A model generated the notes under the pieces. The model worked only from the letters and a program-made list of their open reading frames with translations, was not told where the DNA came from and did not search any database. From positions 18,050,396 to 18,114,395 of the forward strand of contig OW204005.1 of the NCBI GenBank assembly GCA_934047225.1: a stretch of 64,000 nt of DNA, read 5' to 3'. The DNA is from Ypsolopha sequella (lineage: Eukaryota; Arthropoda; Insecta; Lepidoptera; Ypsolophidae). Made by a program: the position numbers and the translations under genes. Positions 34,384 to 44,882 of the stretch are shown piece by piece (positions within the stretch are counted from its first letter, which is position 1; every line of letters starts with the position of its first letter).

Positions 34384-34717
34384 TACAAGGGTCTTCAACC
34401 TGCGGCCCTCGGGCCGCATGCGGCCCGCCGGAACATTTCTTGCGGCCCTCAGATACTGGAAGAGATATTCGTTTGGAATTTACGCGCCTCATCTCTAAAA
34501 TCAAACGCCGTTCGGTCACAAAATAATAGCAGATATCGACAATCTGGTTAAAAAGAAACAAGTTCAATCCTCACATTAATCTGTATCTTGTAATTTTTAA
34601 ACAAATAAAGAATTTCAATTAATTTGTTTGTTATTTAATGTTCACGTGCAATGTGGCCCTCCGACAGACGTGGACCAAATTTTTGGCCCTCGAGCTACAA
34701 AAGGTTGAAGACCCCTG
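34384..34717. mobile_element. hAT-type MITE, about 334 bp
   Basis: The left end CAAGGGTCTTCAACCTGCGG and right end AAAAGGTTGAAGACCCCTG are inverted repeats of the CAGGGG type. TATTAGAT at 34376-34383 and TATTAGAA at 34718-34725 give a 7-of-8 target match, which places two extra bases (TA) before the left CAAGGG. The left half holds a GC-rich palindrome, GGCCCTCGGGCCGC. No transposase. Confidence 0.65.
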
Positions 34718-34757
34718 TATTAGAACAACATAGAAAAGTCACAAAAAATGTGATAAT

Positions 34758-34900
34758 TAGAAAGAATGAAAGAAAGAAATTTATTTGGGGACAAAAAGAA
34801 TACATGGAAAAGCAACATGTCATATAGGTACATAATAACTATTAACTTAAAACTAGTACTTATAATTAACATATTAATCACAATAGTCTAAGATTAGGAT
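34758..34900 (-). mobile_element. Probable LINE 3' end with GAAA-type tail
   Basis: GAATGAAAGAAAGAAATTTA at 34764 reads on the minus strand as an AAATAAATTTCTTTCTTTC tail. The adjacent sequence is AT-rich with no coding motif. Weak. Confidence 0.35.
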
Positions 34901-35091
34901 GAAGCTATAACAAATATTTATAGATAAAAATGTACCTAAAGTAGCGAAACATTTTTTTAAGATTTCCTACCCAAAGATAGAAAAACTAAACCTTTAGATA
35001 AAAAAACTAAACCTTTATGGTGAGACTTCGCTGTCTTCCGTCCTTCCTTCCGTCCGTATGTATGTCACAGGCTCATAACTTCTGAATCATT

Positions 35092-35200
35092 TGTGTCGAT
35101 TTGGTGTAACACACTTAACTTATTTGACAGGACTAAACTTAATTGAAACGTTCTGTCTTTTTCTTTCTGCATCGAAAAGACAGACAGGACGCTCAAAACA
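35092..35200 (+). mobile_element. Partial MITE of the GGTATCGATTCGG family
   Basis: TTGGTGTAACACACTTAACT, TTTGACAGGACT and CTGTCTTTTTCTTTC match the left arm and centre of the element at 22881. The right end is lost. Confidence 0.6.
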
Positions 35201-35496
35201 AGACATCAATGAGGTACAAAAGTATTATATTTTAGCTCACGCCATATGGTAAAATAAGGCCCATGAAAATGAAATCTATCAAAATTTTCGCGCCATGACA
35301 GATATAAACAATTTTTTGTGAAAAACGAAGCCCTCGGCGCGTAAGTTCAACTCGCGTTTGACCAATATTTTGATGAAATACCTACGATGATAAAGGTATT
35401 GTGATAGTTGTCGGTATCTACTATGAATTTTCTTATTGGATAAGCTAAATAAGATTTATTTTAATAAACCCCAGTGATGTCAACGAATTAATTTTT

Positions 35497-35732
35497 GGGG
35501 TTCCGTACCCTAAGGGTAACCAACGGGACCCTATTACTAAGACTCCGCTGCCCATCTGTCTGTCCGTCTGTCACCAGGCTGTATCTCATGAACCGTGATA
35601 GTTAGACATCTGAAATTTTCACGGATGATGTATTTCTGTTGCCGCTATAACAAAAAATACTAAAAAACAGAATAAAATAAATATTTAAGGGAGCTCCCAT
35701 ACAACAGACTCGCACTTGGCCGGTTTTTTTAG
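35497..35732 (-). repeat. Lepidopteran GGCCAAGTGCGAG repeat, copy D, internally deleted
   Basis: From GGTTCCGTACCCTAAGGGTA to CTCGCACTTGGCCGGTTTTT. Relative to copies A and E it jumps from CCCATACAACA straight to GACTCGCACTTGG, losing about 70 bp around the CGTTTTTATAGATAATGG block. Confidence 0.85.
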
Positions 35733-36171
35733 TTCGTTGGTCATGGTAGACGTTTCATGAACATTCCAAAACCAACTTAATAGTTCATATTACTTAAGAC
35801 AGTTTTACCCCTTTTTTGACCTATGTAAGAAATAATAATATTTGCTTAAAGGAAATAATAATACAAAACCAAATTTTTTGATTTATTTAGGAATAAGCGT
35901 ACAAGACTAAAATTGAAAAGAAAAAAATACCATCCATCAATCTGGCTAGACTAGCCCAAAGGCCCAACAAGCAATTAAATAAAGGATCAGCCAATGGAAA
36001 ATATGTCACAATATCTTACGTAAGAAATATCCAGATCCTCCCCCTCCCCCGTGTAAGAAAAAATAAGATTTGATCTGGCCCCCTCCCCCTAAAACGTCTT
36101 ACGCATGAACAGCACCAACCTCTATTCCAATAAAACAAGTGAAAAATAATTTGTCTCAAGCTGTACTTCAT

Positions 36172-36541
36172 TTACAGGTGGTAGAGCTGCTGCCGGGCTC
36201 GACTGTGGAGGTACCACCATCTTACTTGGAGATCCCCTCGAAGTAATTCGGAGGAGAGTAAGAGGACAGCTTACAGGCAAAAAACCAGGAGGCCCACCAT
36301 ACCTGGGACCGATGGATGGTGGTATATCCATCCCTAATAGCCGGGCCTTATATGGAACAGACTGGTGACGGGTAGCGGCGTCACTGTGCGAGGGTTCCGG
36401 CACCGCGCTCACCAACCCGCCTGCCCAGCGTATGTGAGTATGGGAAATTCTTCCAGGATGACAGCCGGGAGTGGCAAAGTCCTGGAAAGTCTTATGTCTA
36501 GCAGTGGATGAACTACGCTGATGGATGGATGGATGGATGGA
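36172..36541 (+). mobile_element. ATGG-tailed retroposon, copy 3, full length with TSD
   Basis: A 370-bp copy starting TTACAGGTGGTAGAGCTGCT and ending in five or six ATGG units. A perfect 10-bp target duplication, TGTACTTCAT, flanks it (36162-36171 and 36542-36551). That fixes both ends and shows it moved by target-primed retroposition. The 97- and 98-codon minus-strand frames crossing it are by-products of its GC-rich sequence. Confidence 0.85.
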
Positions 36542-36849
36542 TGTACTTCATGGTTTATTAAGGTAACAAAACACCAAGAAAGAACGGATAAAGAAAATCC
36601 AAATTGTGCAAAATAAACGATTTTCTCCCCAATTTGCTTAACGAGTGACTGATAATGACTCAAACTCCAAGGTGCAAATCGTTGACCCCAAAAAGTTTGC
36701 CGCACATGCCTGAAGCGTTGGTCAAGATGGTTACTGGTTCGTACTGGAGGGTCCGTACCTTAAAACAATTCGAAAGTTACTTAAAGTCAAAGCAGGGTAT
36801 TTTGATCACCCTACTTTATAATATAATATAAAATTCTTCTGATTAAATT

Positions 36850-37056
36850 ATTATTACATACAGCTTGTGATTGTTGTTGACTATATGTCAACCGTTTCAC
36901 CGATACAATTTCGGCATTATTAAGGCGAGAGTCGTTCTTAGGACGACGACGTGGCGTTCACCGTCGTTGTCAAACGGACACTGTGATATATGTCATATGT
37001 GGCATATAGTCAACAACAATCACACAAGAGTGTTCAAGCCGTATGTAATAATAATT
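36850..37056. mobile_element. Foldback element with hammerhead-like arms, copy 2
   Basis: Outer ends ATTACATACAGCTTG and CAAGCCGTATGTAAT pair. Inside are GTCAACCGTTTCACCGATA and GGCATTATTAAGGCGAG, as at 23.9 kb. The right arm is damaged: the GCCGAAATT...GGTGAAACGG part is lost between ACGGACACTGTGA and GGCATATAGTCAAC. The two copies lie 13 kb apart and belong to one dispersed family. Confidence 0.75.
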
Positions 37057-37526
37057 TTGTATGTCAGCTCAAGCGAATTTTAATAATATTCTTCTGATTG
37101 TGTATAATTTATGTAAAATTGATTATAATTTGTAATAATATATGCTATGTATATGTATTGTAAATGTGTACATATTACTCTTTATTTGTACTAAATAGTT
37201 TATAAGAATAGGATAAAATACTAATAAAAAACTAAATATAAATAAGAAATTATGTATTGTTGAACTTTTTTATTGTTTGGTTATTTCCCTGACATATAAT
37301 CGCTGCAAGAACCGCGACCATAACAGATCAAAGCTTTTCAAAATATATATACAATTATAACAAAAAGTAAATCCTGTACTTCTAGGTTTTCTAAGTTTGT
37401 TTTTATATACTAGCGATACTGCAATGAGAAAAAAAATATTTTTGTTACTTCTTGACGCGTTGAAGTCTTTCTTTAGGGATACGAATAGCATTTGGTAATG
37501 TCCCCGTAGCTACGAAATAATAGGTC

Positions 37527-37753
37527 ATGAAATTGCCAAATTTTTTTTGCAGATTCATGAGTTCATAATTTCTGTAATTCAAAAGCTATTTCCATTATTT
37601 CGTTTTTGTTTGAAAGTTGATTTCAAGGTTTTACATCTACGTATTAAATTTTGTTTTTATTGTCAGTTTGATAACTAAAATTTTACTTTCAAAAACAGTT
37701 CGTCCTAAATGCCATCCATTTCCATGACAAGATTCGTAATAACTTTTTACAGC
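37527..37753 (+). repeat. 200-bp dispersed repeat (TACATCTACGTATTAAATTT), copy 1
   Basis: Shares GAAATTGCCAAA-like starts, GAGTTCATAATTTCTGTAAT, GATTTCAAGGTTTTACATCT and CAGTTTGATAACTAAAATTT with 39103-39265 (same orientation) and 55887-56108 (inverted). Its end includes GTTCGTCCTAAATGCCATCC, which recurs in part at 37850. Class unknown. Confidence 0.7.
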
Positions 37754-38270
37754 TATCTTTTCAATTGTTAAATTAGGTTGCTGTTAGCTTAGTGTTGTCT
37801 CATTCATGCACAAAAGAAATTATAAAATATGTTTGTGTCATTAAAAAAAATTCGTCCTAAATACCATTTTTGCCAATTTTTCTATGAAATTAAAGCATGT
37901 GGTTTAATTTCCTGAGCACGTCATCAATACACCGTAAAATGTTACAATGTTAGACCCGTTTTACACCAATGGTAACCACGGAACCCTGAAACGGAAAAAT
38001 CCGTCTGCTTCTTTTCTTATCGCGCGCCCAATTCACCTTTCTTCTACCATGACCCTTATCTTCTAGCACTAAGTACTAATATCCTTCACCTGAACTGTAT
38101 TTAAAGGTTGTATTTCTGTTATCAACACAAACGGGTTGCTTATCAGCACGGCTGAGTTCACCCGTGTGGCAGATGTCGAAGGAAACGTTGCAACACTCGG
38201 GTTTATGTCATGGTGTTTTGTTGTGAGAGTACGTATGTCATCAATGAGTACATAAGTAAATAGGTTACCC

Positions 38271-38443
38271 ATTAAAGCCGATTCTGGAGGCTTTAATGTT
38301 AGTTTTAGTGCTGTCAAAACAAAAATTCTTCATTGCAAAATAGTCCTTAATAGTTAGGGACAGAAGCTAAATTGCTTTGGAAAACTTTAGATTTTGACAG
38401 TAATAAAACTAAAATTAAAGCCTTCAGAATCAGCTTTATTGTA
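38271..38443. mobile_element. TIR MITE, AAAGCCGATTC family, copy 2
   Basis: TTAAAGCCGATTCTGGAGGC at the left pairs with AAAGCCTTCAGAATCAGCTT at the right. It shares its interior with 26745-26930. No coding content. Confidence 0.75.
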
Positions 38444-38472
38444 TCACTAAAATTAGGGTGAGTGTCCATCAT

Positions 38473-39026
38473 AACGAAATAGATAACAAAAGCTTAGACT
38501 CACTATGATTTATGCGAGAAAAACTCGATGAAGGTCACTCTTAAGGGGCTCTACAATGCTAAACATCAGTTTTGCATTGGATTCAGTGTCGTCAATATAG
38601 ACGGAAGAAATTTGAAAAAAATGTGGCGTGTGTTTTGTCTCAAGACAATTATTAATTACACTTTATAAATAAACATACTTTCAATCTTCTTTTCATTATA
38701 AAACTTTAAAAAAAGCATGAATTTCACGAAAAAAGTGATTCAGTTTCCAAATTTGAAAACGGATTGAAACGAAACTAACACACGCAGATACTTACCAGAA
38801 AAAAACATCTTTATTACATATAGTTCATGTCATTATAGCTGCTATTCCAAAATAACCAAAGTTTTGCGTGCGCAGCATTTGATTAGAGCAGGATAGACAC
38901 ATAAATAACAAAAGCGTTAGAGCAGGACTGAATTTTAGCATTGTGCAGCCCCTTAAGTTGACCGAAACGTCGAGTTTTTCTCGCATAAATCATAGTGAGT
39001 CTTAGCTGTTGTTATCTATTTCGTTA
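38473..39026. mobile_element. Long-TIR element, 554 bp, noncoding
   Basis: Terminal inverted repeats of about 80 bp: TAACGAAATAGATAACAAAA, ACTCACTATGATTTATGCGA and GAAAAACTCGATGAAGGTCA on the left, matched at the right. CTTAAGGGGCT closes the arms. The right arm contains TTGACCGAAACGTCGAGTTT and the left CTCGATGAAGGTCA, the halves of a possible hammerhead-like fold with the whole interior as its loop. The interior has no transposase. Confidence 0.75.
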
Positions 39027-39102
39027 GGTTACCCATTTATTATATTTATTTAATTGCAAGGCTGATGAATATAAAGAAAACATACATATTGGGTGCTTAC
39101 CT

Positions 39103-39265
39103 ATGAAATTGGCGAAAATTTCTTACAGACCATGAATTCATGATTCCTGTATTTGAATAACTATTTCCATTATTTGATTTTTGTTTGAGAGTTGATTTCA
39201 AGGTTTTACATCTACGTATTAAATTTTGTTGTTATTTTCAGTTTGATAACTAAAATTAAATCTTC
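39103..39265 (+). repeat. 200-bp dispersed repeat, copy 2
   Basis: Same sequence as 37527 onward in the same orientation, interrupted after AACTAAAATTAAATC. Fragments of the GGTATCGATTCGG MITE family (TTAAGTTTAGTCCTGTCAAA) follow at 39270-39335. Confidence 0.65.
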
Positions 39266-39414
39266 AAAATTAAAAGACAAAACACTTAAATTAAGTTTAG
39301 TCCTGTCAAATACGTAACACCGAATCAAGAAAATTATATTGTATACTCCAGTTAACGAGGAAATTTGTTGTATGGGGACTTACGAGAAATTCTCCCGCCA
39401 GTGAAATTTGGCAT

Positions 39415-40150
39415 GTGATGAAGTTATGTAAGATACAGACTACATATGTATGTATAATAAGCCAACAAATTTTGTTACGAGAAGTTAGGTATTTTTACCT
39501 AAACATGAAAATCGCTTATAAATCTCTGTGAATATTTCCTCAGACTGATATGCTTTCTGTTTACGTACATATGTACCAGTTAGAATAAGTATGTAAAGGC
39601 ATACAACATTTTTTCGATTTCAGAGTTGCCCCAAATTTTACTTTTAACATTTTGCTATAATAAAAATTAGCAGATCAATTTTTCAGTAGAAGTTATAACA
39701 CAAAATATTAAAAGTTAAATTTGGAGTATCCTTCAAATCGAAAATATATTGGATTCTTATACTTATCTATTCTAACTACACTGGCCTGCAAAACTAAGTA
39801 CTACACTTTTTAAATTTGATTTTTTTCTAAACTATAGAAGTTAGAGATTTAAAATAATCACATAGTGAAGTTGTCCTTATAGTTCCCTATAGTTTCAAAG
39901 AAAGCTGATAAAATTTGCTATAAAACGTTTTTTATTTTAAATCTCTAACTTCTATAGTTTAGAAAAAAATCAAATTTAAAAAGTGTAGTACTTAGTTTTG
40001 CAGGCCAGTGTAATACATACATACGTACACAGAAGGTATTTCAGTTTGAGACATTTTTCACAGAGAGTTATAAGCGATTTTCATGTTTAGGTAAAAATAC
40101 CTAACTTCTCAAAATGTTTTGGCTTATTTGACATCTGTAATCTGTACTAC
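39415..40150. mobile_element. Nest of three inverted repeats
   Basis: The outer pair is 39470-39580 against 40020-40135, sharing GAGAAGTTAGGTATTTTTAC and CATGAAAATCGCTTATAA. Between them lies a second pair, 39585-39660 against 39700-39777 (GTTAGAATA, TTTTCGATTT, TTAACTTTTAA-type blocks). Next to that is a compact TIR element at 39779-40010. No ORF. The arrangement looks like foldback elements inserted into each other, though the outer two pairs could be one complex element. Confidence 0.7.
39779..40010. mobile_element. TIR MITE, 232 bp, CACTGGCCTGC ends
   Basis: Terminal inverted repeats of about 80 bp with no mismatch that I can see: CACTGGCCTGCAAAACTAAG through CTAAACTATAGAAGTTAGAG. TA flanks both ends (39777-39778, 40011-40012). 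Perfect arms suggest a young insertion. The end sequence is of Tc1/mariner type. Confidence 0.85.
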
Positions 40151-40781
40151 TTTACATTTTTAATCATTTTACTTTGTATATACCTTTGAATTGGTCAGTT
40201 ACTTGGTTAATACTGTAATGCTGAACAATTTTATATTAAATAAATAAAATTAAAAAAAAAAAATATTATCACCTACCTACTGTCACTGGCAGGGGAATTT
40301 CTCGGGTTACATAAGCCCCGTTAATCGGTCTACTAAGGTACAGAGAAAATTGGCACATTGAAGTTTAAAAAACAACTGAATTAAGAATTAAAAAAACATT
40401 TACCAACAAAGTACAAAATACGTAACTCAGTCACAAAGGTTCTTAGAACCATGAGTCACCGTGAACCATGTCACTTGTCTTATGAGAATCAAATGGATGC
40501 TGTCCTCTCTCGAAATGACCTCTGAACCTTTTGGGCCATGTTCCCATACTCTAACCGGCAGTGAGCAGTTATGACGGCTTTTATGTTCTAGACAAAAATT
40601 ACTGTGGATTATAAATTTGACTTGGCTTTATAGTTGTAGCTCTAAATATAGTTCAAAGAGTTCAGATAATAAAGAGTCCGTAACATCAATATTTTGCTAA
40701 TTATCAATTAGTTTTGTTAAATAAAATACCTATAAAGTTATAAATTAATTAGTGGCCCCTATTTTGTTTTGACTAGTATAT

Positions 40782-41040
40782 AAGGTCTTTCAATTTAAAT
40801 GGAAAGTAATTTAGGAAGTGATTCAGTATCGTTAATACATCACATTCCACTGCAAAGTACTGTTTTTTGCGCGAACTTTTTCTTCACTTGACCATACAAA
40901 CTGAGTTAGCTGATCGGACCACTTTGTACTGAGAAGTGGAAAAAAAGTTCGCGCAAAAAAAGTGCTTTGCAGTGGAATGTTATGTATTAACGATACTGAA
41001 TCACCTTCTAAATTGCTTTCCATTTAAAATGAAAGACCTT
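40782..41040. mobile_element. Foldback MITE, intact copy, 259 bp
   Basis: Almost the whole element is one inverted repeat, starting AAGGTCTTTCAATTTAAATG and including GTGATTCAGTATCGTTAATA, ACATTCCACTGCAAAG and GCGCGAACTTTTT. TATA-rich DNA flanks it. A second copy at 50871-52440 is interrupted by mariner. A 63-codon minus frame covers it but is an artefact of the palindrome. Confidence 0.85.
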
Positions 41041-41049
41041 ATATATCTA

Positions 41050-41200
41050 AATATGTCACGGACCTCTCTGTAAAGCTTGTGGACACTAGCGGCGACCGGC
41101 GAGCTGGCTCTTATCTAGGCCAGCGTATAAGTCTTGCCATACAGAGAGGTAATGTGGCAAGTATTTTGGGCACTCTCCCGCAGGGCAGTGATCTAGAGGC
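41050..41200. other. Short GC-rich segment with ACCTCTCTGTA inverted ends
   Basis: GACCTCTCTGTAAAGCTTG and CTTGCCATACAGAGAGG are weak inverted repeats around GGCGACCGGCGAGCTGGCTC. Possibly a small MITE; not certain. Confidence 0.35.
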
Positions 41201-41889
41201 AATTTTATTTTTATTATTATTTTTTTAGGATTATTTTTGTTCTGTTATTTTAAAATGTACATACTATTTAATTAATAATATAAATGCTGTCTATGCAGTA
41301 TGTTAATTCAAATGTAGAGACATTTTTGGTAGAAATAAAAAGAAAAAAGAAACGCCACTACCATTTCTTTTTCGTGCTGTGAGGACTCCGAAGAAAAATA
41401 CAGCAACCTCTTCAAATTATGATTTTTTGCTAAATACAATGTATGTATACATATGTATGTCATTATCAATCTAAATTTTTTGAGGTGGGTATATTATACT
41501 TCGAGGCATTAGAAGCCGTGATAGGGTTATTATGTGACCGGATAAAGCCGGTCTTGACCGGCTTTTTAGAGTAAAGATCGGACTCTGGCCGGATTTAAAT
41601 GAAGACCGTCTTTTTGTAATTCCACAGTGGACGAAAGAAAGAAATAGATTACAGTTAAGTCGATAAAAGCAATATAATTTAAGGAATATGATGACACGTG
41701 CGCAATTTCACGGTGAATTTTTTTCAAAAACAAACCTATTGAGAGCTGTTGCTAGTGGACAAAAGTATAAAGTGCAAAAAATGCAATTTCAGTCAATAAA
41801 GTTTAATTATTTTCAGCAAAAGATCGGACATTTTTATAGAAATCAGGATTTTTTATTGCTTGCGATTGGCTTTTCAATTTCAAGCATTG

Positions 41890-41975
41890 GTAACCCTAGC
41901 TGTGCGCGACCCAGGAGATTCAACCCTGGACTTCAGATTAAAAGTCAAAATTAGATCACTAGAGACAATGTTCTC
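41890..41975 (-). pseudogene. tRNA-Lys(TTT)-like pseudogene
   Basis: On the minus strand GACTTTTAATCTGAAGTC forms an anticodon arm with TTT, followed by CCAGGGTTGAATCTCCTGGG as the T-arm and then GTCGCGC. This closely follows the 3' half of eukaryotic tRNA-Lys(UUU). The T-loop is altered (GGTTGAATC for GGTTCAAGTC). The 5' half is only faintly tRNA-like, and I see no matching acceptor stem. It is a pseudogene or a Lys-derived SINE head. Confidence 0.5.
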
Positions 41976-41999
41976 CAAAAGTGTGTAAGTTAAAGTAAA

Positions 42000-43410
42000 A
42001 ATTTAAAGTAGCAAAATAAATTCACAATATAAAAAAAAAAACTTACTATGACAGCATCCCTAAAAAGAAGTCCAAATCGTTTAACTAATCCATCCTTACA
42101 AAAACAAAATCCCTTCTAGCTGTTTGTCCATCCTTTGTTTTCACTTACCCTCAAAAACTTTCTCACTGCATCTAATCGCTTTAACACCCCAACTGCAGAC
42201 CGTGGTCAAATTGGCCCAAGCGTCTTAAAAAAACAAAGACGCGATTGTCTTCCCGTCGCGGAACTATAGGATGGAACGATTTCCGGAGAAAACCGGTTCC
42301 GAACCGGTTCAAACTAACCGCCGCGTCACATAATGCGTTGTTTATTGTAATTTGGCGCTTTATTGTACTAGGATGTTGATTTTTTGCGTCCTTTTAGACG
42401 TGGGATCGAGGGATGCTGTATACCTGTCAAAGGAAACAAGATTTGTGGTTATTATTTGCTGTGTTTTAGTAATTTTGTTTGTTCGACCATTTAATTTGTC
42501 GCTTGAAAGTTTAAACCATAGTTAAATTCTATTATTATCCTTGTAAATGTTAATTTGTAATTTAGAAATATGACGGGATATACAAATAATTTGCTCTCTA
42601 AGTAATAGCAAATTGCCAACTATAATAAAACAGTTACAGGCCTAGCCTTCTAACGCAATTTACAAAGAAAAGGTCAAGCATAGGGAAGAAAGTCAAGGAA
42701 AAAAGACGTATCATAGGTACGTACATTTTAACCTGTAGATTTATTGGCGATTTTTTACCCGCAAATTATGTTTTTGGCTCTAAAAAAATCGACACTTTTA
42801 GAACTTGCACTCCAGTAAATAACTTATTATTTAGATAGTATATTATTTAAATAATACGTTATTTTTGTAATCTTTTTCTAGTATCTGTTAAACAGAAACG
42901 CGATAGGAGAAATTCGGCTCGATAGAAATATTTATTGAAATGAGGTCTTTTTCGACACCAATTCTCCTGGTTTGAGAATTTAGAATGACATAATGGACCG
43001 CAATTACATTTTATTAGATGGGCTTTTACTGTATCTAGGACTAGCAACTTTAGTACATTTTATATTAATAAAAAACCGACTTTTTACTACTTTTCCACGA
43101 AGCCGTCCCTTTCGCACTGAGGGTTTTTTCGCATATGGAGTAACAGGGACGCTAAAACTTTTACATATAGCCTTATTTGAGCTATGCCGTTGGTATCCGG
43201 TAATATACCTAATATTCGATCGACATATTACAGACAAATATTTTTTCAAACTCCTTCTTTATACTCGTACTGTGATCTGTGGCTGTTTCTTTTTTGGAAA
43301 TATTTAAACTCTTTTTTAAATGAATGGAAATAACAATAAAAAAGTGTAAACCATTATAAAAAAACTACAACTTTCCTTCTAGCTCTTTGTCCATCCTTAT
43401 CCCTATCCCT
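42000..43410. other. No gene recognised
   Basis: AT-rich DNA. Overlapping frames of 104 and 81 codons on opposite strands near 43000-43300 start from chance ATGs and have no domain I recognise. The plus-strand one is rich in hydrophobic residues, which is common for translated AT-rich DNA. Confidence 0.35.
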
Positions 43411-44055
43411 TAATATAATAATAATAATAATAGTAAATCACACACACACATACACACAGCAACACACCCCCTGCCTCTGCGGTTGCCTAAACCAGCCGGC
43501 CAGAGTGGAGATGCAAGAGCGGAACCTATGCTCCAGATTGGAAGTGTAAAATGTCATAACGCCGGGGGCACTTGAATGTATTAAGGATCTTGCGCCCCGC
43601 AGACTCACCTCTCGACAACCTTAGCTGCTTACATAGTGTTGCCCCCTGGCCGCCCCATGGTGGCTAGATAGGGGGCCCACAACGGCTATCATGTTGGATA
43701 GTTATCAAGCAGCAAGTCACCATCTGCCATATTTAAATTTGTGAGAGATTTTCGAGGCAGATGTCCGTTATCTCACTCCATAGCCCTGTTATCCGGCCCA
43801 TTTAGCATCCCATCCTCATAGCCCACTCCAAGTCGCTTCCTTCCTGGCAATAATTTGGCAACAGTGGGGGACTGTCCGGTAGTGTAACACAATGATACAT
43901 TGAGGAAGAGGCCTCCATGGATGCAGCCATCTCACATATAGATTAAATGTTACCAAAGGCCTCTTCAATGTTGGCTTCGGCCCCATGAATGCCTTTCAAA
44001 TGACCGGGTTCCTATGGGCCCGTGACTGAAAAGTGTACCTACATAATAATAGTAA
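43411..44055 (-). repeat. GC-richer block bounded by TAA repeats, possible LINE 3' UTR
   Basis: TAATAATAATAATAAT at 43415 and ATAATAATAGTAATAA at 44043 bracket about 600 bp of mixed-composition DNA, including GGCCGCCCCATGGTGGCTAG and GAAGAGGCCTCCATGGATGC. Read on the minus strand, the left TAA run would be a LINE tail. No coding motif was found. A CACACACA-type repeat follows the left edge. Confidence 0.4.
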
Positions 44056-44621
44056 TAATTCTTTCCACTACAAAATAATATTCCGCATTATAACGTTTTC
44101 TGAGTTGTCATAAAAAAAATAACAAAGAAAGTTAAGTATGTCGGTCGCTCTACTACGTTGGACGACTCGCCATAGGTACCTATCCTTCTAACCTAACCTA
44201 CCGGCCATCTTCTGCGCTGGTTTTCTATTTATTTATTAGAAAAGGCACATCAACAATGTAAACACATAACATTTGTAGTATACATGAAAAATTCTAAAAC
44301 TAATGTTTACATCTATAACAGATATGCACAGCATTCATAATTAGCGTGATACATAAATTAAATTAAACACAAAACTAAGTGGAAAACTAAAACTAACATG
44401 CAATTAATTTCTATGAAAAGCTTATAGTGGAAACATTATTTTTTAAGGTTATTTGAAATGAAATATTATGCAAAGTATCAATTTTAAAGCCTCTTACAGT
44501 GTGAACCATTATTTTATAAATCATTTACAATTCTTTTGGATTGTAATTAATTGACCATCAAAAAATACAAAAATCAGCATCAAAATTACTAAGTTGGCAT
44601 CAAAAATAATATGTTGAAACC

Positions 44622-44858
44622 ATGATAGAAATAAATTTCTATGTTTGAACACTTGGCGATTCATCCATCGCAAGGAGATATAAATTAACATTATGTCATT
44701 GCAGTATAGAAACGCAGAAAGAAAAGTAAATCTGGATGTGAGGAGCTCTGAACTGGGATTCGAACCCGGGACCTCTCGCTTACCAAGCGATTGCTCTACC
44801 AATTGCTTTACTTTTCTTTCTGCGTTTCTATACTGCAATGATATAATGTTAATTAATA
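44622..44858. mobile_element. Foldback repeat enclosing a tRNA-like core
   Basis: GCAGTATAGAAACGCAGAAA at 44701 and its complement at 44812-44842 are perfect inverted arms of about 45 bp (AACATTAT...AAGTAAA). The centre is a tRNA-like sequence on the minus strand. A 5' flank (ATAAATTTCTATGTTTGAAC, CATCGCAAGGAGAT) is shared with 49095-49290, which has the same arms but lacks the tRNA body. Confidence 0.75.
44742..44812 (-). tRNA. tRNA-Thr(GGT)-like core, probably SINE or pseudogene
   Basis: The minus strand gives a D-arm (GCAATTGGTAGAGC), an anticodon arm ATCGC-TTGGTAA-GCGAG with anticodon GGT (plus-strand 44782-44784), and a T-arm CCCGGGTTCGAATCCCAG with a perfect B box (44756-44766). The acceptor strands (AAGTAAA and CAGAGCTC) do not pair, and no CCA or matching stem is present. 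I read it as the pol III promoter of a SINE-like element, not a working tRNA gene. Confidence 0.5.
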
Positions 44859-44882
44859 TGTTGAAACCTAACCTAACCTATA

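Noticed and set aside
36122..36705. 97- and 98-codon minus-strand frames
   Set aside because: They are antisense to the ATGG retroposon and have no domain.
42859..43307. Possible membrane protein in the 104-codon plus frame
   Set aside because: Hydrophobicity is expected from AT-rich codons; the opposite strand is open too and no homology is recognised.
44742..44812. Functional tRNA-Thr gene
   Set aside because: A and B boxes and the anticodon arm are good, but the acceptor strands do not pair and the sequence is enclosed by repeat arms.
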